From contig JAEYVW010000204.1 in NCBI GenBank assembly GCA_023429365.1, positions 1 to 9,367 of the forward strand: 9,367 nt of DNA, read 5' to 3'. The notes under the pieces were generated by a model. That model saw nothing but the letters and a program-made list of their open reading frames with translations, searched no databases and was not told where the DNA came from. Positions 6,776-9,367 of the stretch are shown piece by piece. Positions within the stretch are counted from its first letter, which is position 1. Each line of letters begins with the position of its first letter. A program made the translations under genes and the position numbers. This DNA comes from Bacteroidota bacterium (GTDB lineage: Bacteria; Bacteroidota; Bacteroidia; Chitinophagales; Chitinophagaceae).

Positions 6776-6801
6776 CTTACCGTCTTCCCGTCTTCCCGGC
6801 C
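6776..6801 (-). repeat. Intergenic repeat unit R5
   Basis: This 26-bp inverted copy has the clearest internal tandem structure, GTCTTCCCGTCTTCCCGG preceded by CTTACC. It can pair with R2 over 25 bp with one mismatch. Confidence 0.75.
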
Positions 6802-6816
6802 ACCAAAACCCTCTCC

Positions 6817-6854
6817 AAAAAAAAACCGCCTGACTGAACTTTACAGGCAAGCGG
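6817..6854 (-). terminator. Likely intrinsic terminator of the CHAT/peptidase unit
   Basis: Read on the minus strand, GCCTG (6848-6844) pairs with CAGGC (6832-6828) across an 11-base loop. The stem is followed by GG and nine T residues (6825-6817). It is the first hairpin with a T-run downstream of the peptidase gene. It lies about 240 bp past that stop codon, so the assignment is moderate at best. Confidence 0.45.
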
Positions 6855-7095
6855 ATGGACGGTTCATACTAATCAAAAAGAAGATAGTGGTCGGTCGTTG
6901 TAGACTAGATTTTCCAGGAATAATATCTTAAACGGGCAATTGCAATTTAGTAAAGCAAAGTAACGCCCTGGACCAATCTGAAAAAATAGAATAACTCCTC
7001 AATTTGCAGTCATAAATACTAAGCTCAAAATGTAGAGTAAATACTACAGTCCCTGTTTAAACATTGATCTGAATCAACTATTTTGTCCGGGAAAC

Positions 7096-7851
7096 TTAGC
7101 TCAGCCTGCCAAACCCAAGCACCTTATCCAGTCTTGTTTTTACATAAGAAAAGCCAGCGACATTGGCGGCCTTATTGCCTTCAAGAGTGTATAAAAAACC
7201 ATCGCGGTAATGGTGCACGATGCCAATATGTCCAAATCCCGAGGAGAGACTCACCCGCCACCACGCTACGATATCACCGGGTTCCGGGCTCACTTCGGTG
7301 GAGTCATAAACCCAGTTGTTTTTTCTCAACTGGTTGAAAATATTCCTGGCGCCAGCATTGTATTTGAAAGGCATACTTTTCTTATCGCCACCGGCCGCCT
7401 GCAGGAAACACCAGCTTACAAATGCAGCGCACCAGCTATGTCCCTCTCCCAGACCACAGGGCTGTAAGTATTTTTTTACCCAGGCCCCCCTGTTATTGCC
7501 TCCCTCTTCGCCCGCACCGGCATTCAATTCTGCAATAGCATACTCAAGGGCTGATCTGCCCAACCCTGATCCGCCTAAGTCGGGCGATGGCATTTCACCG
7601 TAATTGATTACCCCTCCCAGCACTTTTGTTTTGGGATTTCGAAGTGCCCACCTTGTAAGCGCCCCAACAACACCATCGATCTCCAGGGGTGTGCCATGTT
7701 TATCAAGATGGCGGCTTTGAAAATTGCGAACAGCTTTATATGTCACGTTGTCGAACACACCGGTCACCGGAATATCATAATCCAGTTCACGGAGTATCTC
7801 CTGCAGTTCCCTGACCTCTGCACCACGGCTTCCTTTTTTTAAAAATACCAT
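7096..7851 (-). CDS. Peptidoglycan-binding domain fused to TIGR02594/CHAP-like cysteine peptidase
   Basis: This 251-residue protein probably cleaves peptidoglycan cross-links or amide bonds. Residues about 4-71 form a PG_binding_1 domain: KKGSRGAEVRELQEIL, then GVFDNVTYKAVRNFQ, then IDGVVGALTRWAL. A Gly/Pro-rich linker (about 72-100) follows. Residues about 101-251 form the peptidase: nucleophile Cys141 in GHSWCAAFVSWCF (137-149), GDIVAWWR (192-199), His208 in GHIGIV, and EGN (224-226). No signal peptide or membrane helix is seen, so export or release by lysis would be needed to reach the wall. The ATG at 7851 directly precedes the binding domain. A TTG at 7893 overlaps the upstream stop (TTGA) and would add 14 hydrophobic residues, but is less likely. 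It lies 38 bp after the CHAT-protease gene and is probably co-transcribed. Confidence 0.88.
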   Translation of the reverse strand: MVFLKKGSRGAEVRELQEILRELDYDIPVTGVFDNVTYKAVRNFQSRHLDKHGTPLEIDGVVGALTRWALRNPKTKVLGGVINYGEMPSPDLGGSGLGRSALEYAIAELNAGAGEEGGNNRGAWVKKYLQPCGLGEGHSWCAAFVSWCFLQAAGGDKKSMPFKYNAGARNIFNQLRKNNWVYDSTEVSPEPGDIVAWWRVSLSSGFGHIGIVHHYRDGFLYTLEGNKAANVAGFSYVKTRLDKVLGFGRLS

Positions 7852-7889
7852 AGTTATCTTTTTTTGATAGAAATATTCCAGGAAAAAGA

Positions 7890-9367
7890 TCAAGTTATTT
7901 TTTCAAGCTTGTCTTTCATCTCCTCGATTTTTTGCGCCATCGTCAGCATGTTTTTCTTTTTCCCGAGAGATAAACAGTCGACCAGGAAATCTAAGTGTTC
8001 GATCTCACTCAGTTTTTTACCCTTTGAACCCGCTTTGTCCCAGGTTTCTTTGAACTCATTGAAAGTTTCTTCATAGTCTGCAGCTTTCGGGGCCGCTTTT
8101 TTGGGATCAATCATCAACAGGCACAACCCTATATTGGCCGCTGCTGCCCAGTTCCAATAACTCAATTCATCAATACTTGAATTCCCGGGTGATTTTTTCA
8201 TTTTCTCCAGGTCCTTCATCGCATCTTTTAAGGTCGGCAACGGGTAAAGCGACTGCCCGATCCTGGCTTCCTGTCCCCATTTACGAAGGTCAAGGCCCAC
8301 CAGTATGCTTTCAATCATCAACCAGTTAACAAGGGAATAAACTTCCTTTTTCCGATTGAACGCCATATAGTAATAATGTGCCGCTTCTTTGCAGGCGTTA
8401 ATTTTTGCCGGGCGGTTGGTACTTAACATCGCCCGCGTTTTGTAGGCACTGCCCAGCATATTCAGACGCTCAGCGGTGGGACTGTAGTCCACTAACAGGT
8501 TAAGATCGGTGATCACCTTCCCTAATTTCAACAAAAGATCCCTGCTATTTTTCGATTTTTTCTTCCATTCACTCAGGTAATACTTAGGCCTGATATGGCA
8601 GTATTTTTCCATGGCCGAAAATGAAAACGAAGCATGTTCCATTTTCAACAGGCTTTCATACTTAAACATTGCCTGCTCATACACACACAGATTACCCAGT
8701 ATCAATGCTTCGAGTTCGGTGATCTCACCATTTCGTACACCCGCTTTATCTACAGCTGCTGATATTGTATTCAACTCTGTCAACAAACTTTCCTCGGTAT
8801 AGCCTGCTACTTCAAGTTTGTTGAGCAGGTTAGACAGTTCGATCTCAGCTTCACGGGCAATGACAAATTCTTTCGCCGCACGTTTTCTATAGCCGCGTCT
8901 TAAAGTATAGAACTGGTCACCGTAACATTGATAAGCGCCCCAGGTATTGGTTTGCCTAAATTTATCATAGATTGCTTTCCGGGCTTCCAGCACCGCCTGG
9001 CCAAACTCATCGCCTTCAAACATACTTTGATAAAATACGCGGGTGAACTCCAGCGCCGCTGCGTCATCCACAGCCCAACCTGCCGCAATCACTACTTTCA
9101 CACCATTTTCGATAAGTTGGGTACCAATATTGGCTGCGAGTTTGAATCGATTCCGGTAAAGCGCCTCTCCGGCTCCTTCAATTTTTCCAAGGTGACAACA
9201 ATTCACGAAGACCAGTTCGGGTACAGTACTCATCTGGCTTATCTCCCGGGTCGATAAAAACACATTGTCACCAATCACCATACCCGATGGTTTTGACGGA
9301 TCATCGTGATAGATCCCATGACCCGCGAGATGAATGACTTTATATTCGTCACTAAATAATGCCTGGA
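7890..9367 (-). CDS. CHAT-domain (caspase/separase-like) protease with helical TPR-like C-terminus, 5'-truncated by the window
   Basis: The visible 491 codons open mid-protein. The first about 160 residues are the catalytic end of a CHAT domain: HLAGHG with the catalytic His (codon 9320-9318), VFVNCCHLG with the probable nucleophile being the second Cys (codon 9197-9195), then VKVVIAAGWAVDD, FGQAVLEARKAIYD and TWGAYQCYGD. The remaining about 330 residues are nearly all helical with TPR-like A/B spacing and Lys/Glu-rich ends. They could bind a regulator or substrate. No transmembrane segment is seen. CHAT proteases are caspase relatives and occur in bacterial conflict systems, for example the TPR-CHAT protease of type III-E CRISPR. 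This gene precedes a cell-wall hydrolase gene by 38 bp. The N-terminal sensor or adaptor part is outside the window, so its role cannot be fixed. Confidence 0.88.
   Translation of the reverse strand, partial: QALFSDEYKVIHLAGHGIYHDDPSKPSGMVIGDNVFLSTREISQMSTVPELVFVNCCHLGKIEGAGEALYRNRFKLAANIGTQLIENGVKVVIAAGWAVDDAAALEFTRVFYQSMFEGDEFGQAVLEARKAIYDKFRQTNTWGAYQCYGDQFYTLRRGYRKRAAKEFVIAREAEIELSNLLNKLEVAGYTEESLLTELNTISAAVDKAGVRNGEITELEALILGNLCVYEQAMFKYESLLKMEHASFSFSAMEKYCHIRPKYYLSEWKKKSKNSRDLLLKLGKVITDLNLLVDYSPTAERLNMLGSAYKTRAMLSTNRPAKINACKEAAHYYYMAFNRKKEVYSLVNWLMIESILVGLDLRKWGQEARIGQSLYPLPTLKDAMKDLEKMKKSPGNSSIDELSYWNWAAAANIGLCLLMIDPKKAAPKAADYEETFNEFKETWDKAGSKGKKLSEIEHLDFLVDCLSLGKKKNMLTMAQKIEEMKDKLEKIT

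Larger units (their letters stand above)
6484..7095. other. Gene-free 612-bp region carrying short dispersed repeats
   Basis: No protein family can be recognised in any frame. A 71-residue plus-strand reading frame (6618-6833) overlaps three repeat copies and has low-complexity composition, so it is not accepted. The region holds five repeat units (6544-6801), a likely minus-strand terminator (6817-6854), and about 240 bp of A/T-rich sequence (6855-7095). In that last part only a 9-bp direct repeat (TAAATACTA at 7013-7021 and 7038-7046) stands out. Confidence 0.6.

Noticed and set aside
6544..6801. Repeat cluster considered as a CRISPR array
   Set aside because: Copies occur in both orientations, vary in length (22-26 bp) and have irregular spacing (14 to 73 bp between neighbours). 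No cas genes are nearby.
6618..6833. 71-residue plus-strand reading frame in the gene-free region
   Set aside because: It is built over repeat copies R3-R5, has low-complexity composition and no recognisable family, and lies amid repeats that explain the sequence better.
7852..7893. TTG start for the peptidase, overlapping the CHAT stop codon (TTGA)
   Set aside because: It adds a hydrophobic stretch not typical before PG_binding_1, while the ATG at 7851 directly precedes the domain. Translational coupling through TTGA remains a minor possibility.

Overview
The window looks like chromosomal DNA from a Bacteroidota species, most likely of the Chitinophagaceae or a close relative. The evidence is a TonB-dependent receptor with an N-terminal carboxypeptidase-like regulatory domain, a PUR-family (DUF3276) nucleic-acid-binding protein, two promoters of the Bacteroidota type (TTTG, 19-20 bp, TAnnTTTG), A/T-rich leaders without clear Shine-Dalgarno sites, and moderate GC. 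The assignment rests on gene content and promoter style only.

Left part (1-3985): a TonB-dependent receptor runs off the left edge on the minus strand. It lies 69 bp downstream of a cytoplasmic alpha/beta-hydrolase (putative esterase), also on the minus strand. Across a 242-bp divergent intergenic region, a plus-strand pair follows: a RimK-like ATP-grasp ligase and a YbdK-type (GCS2) carboxylate-amine ligase. Two ATP-dependent amide- or peptide-forming enzymes beside a hydrolase suggest a small pathway that builds, and perhaps breaks, a gamma-glutamyl-like or other amide-linked metabolite. The product is unknown. A strong bidirectional hairpin terminator closes this block.

Middle part (4010-6483): a PUR-family DNA/RNA-binding protein with a long acidic tail has its own Bacteroidota promoter. 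Next is a complete MsbA/MdlA-type ABC exporter half-transporter, in which aspartate replaces the usual Walker B catalytic glutamate. Both genes are on the minus strand.

Gene-free part (6484-7095): about 610 bp without a credible gene. It contains at least five copies of a roughly 25-bp, strand-asymmetric purine/pyrimidine repeat, two in one orientation and three in the other, so the region could fold back on itself. A plausible minus-strand terminator for the genes to the right also lies here.

Right part (7096-9367): a minus-strand two-gene unit. The upstream gene is the C-terminal part of a CHAT (caspase/separase-like) protease with a long helical, TPR-like tail; its N-terminus lies outside the window. 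The downstream gene, closely spaced, encodes a peptidoglycan-binding domain fused to a TIGR02594/CHAP-like cysteine peptidase. A caspase-like protease coupled to a cell-wall hydrolase is the best candidate here for a little-described conflict or programmed-lysis module. That function is inferred from context.
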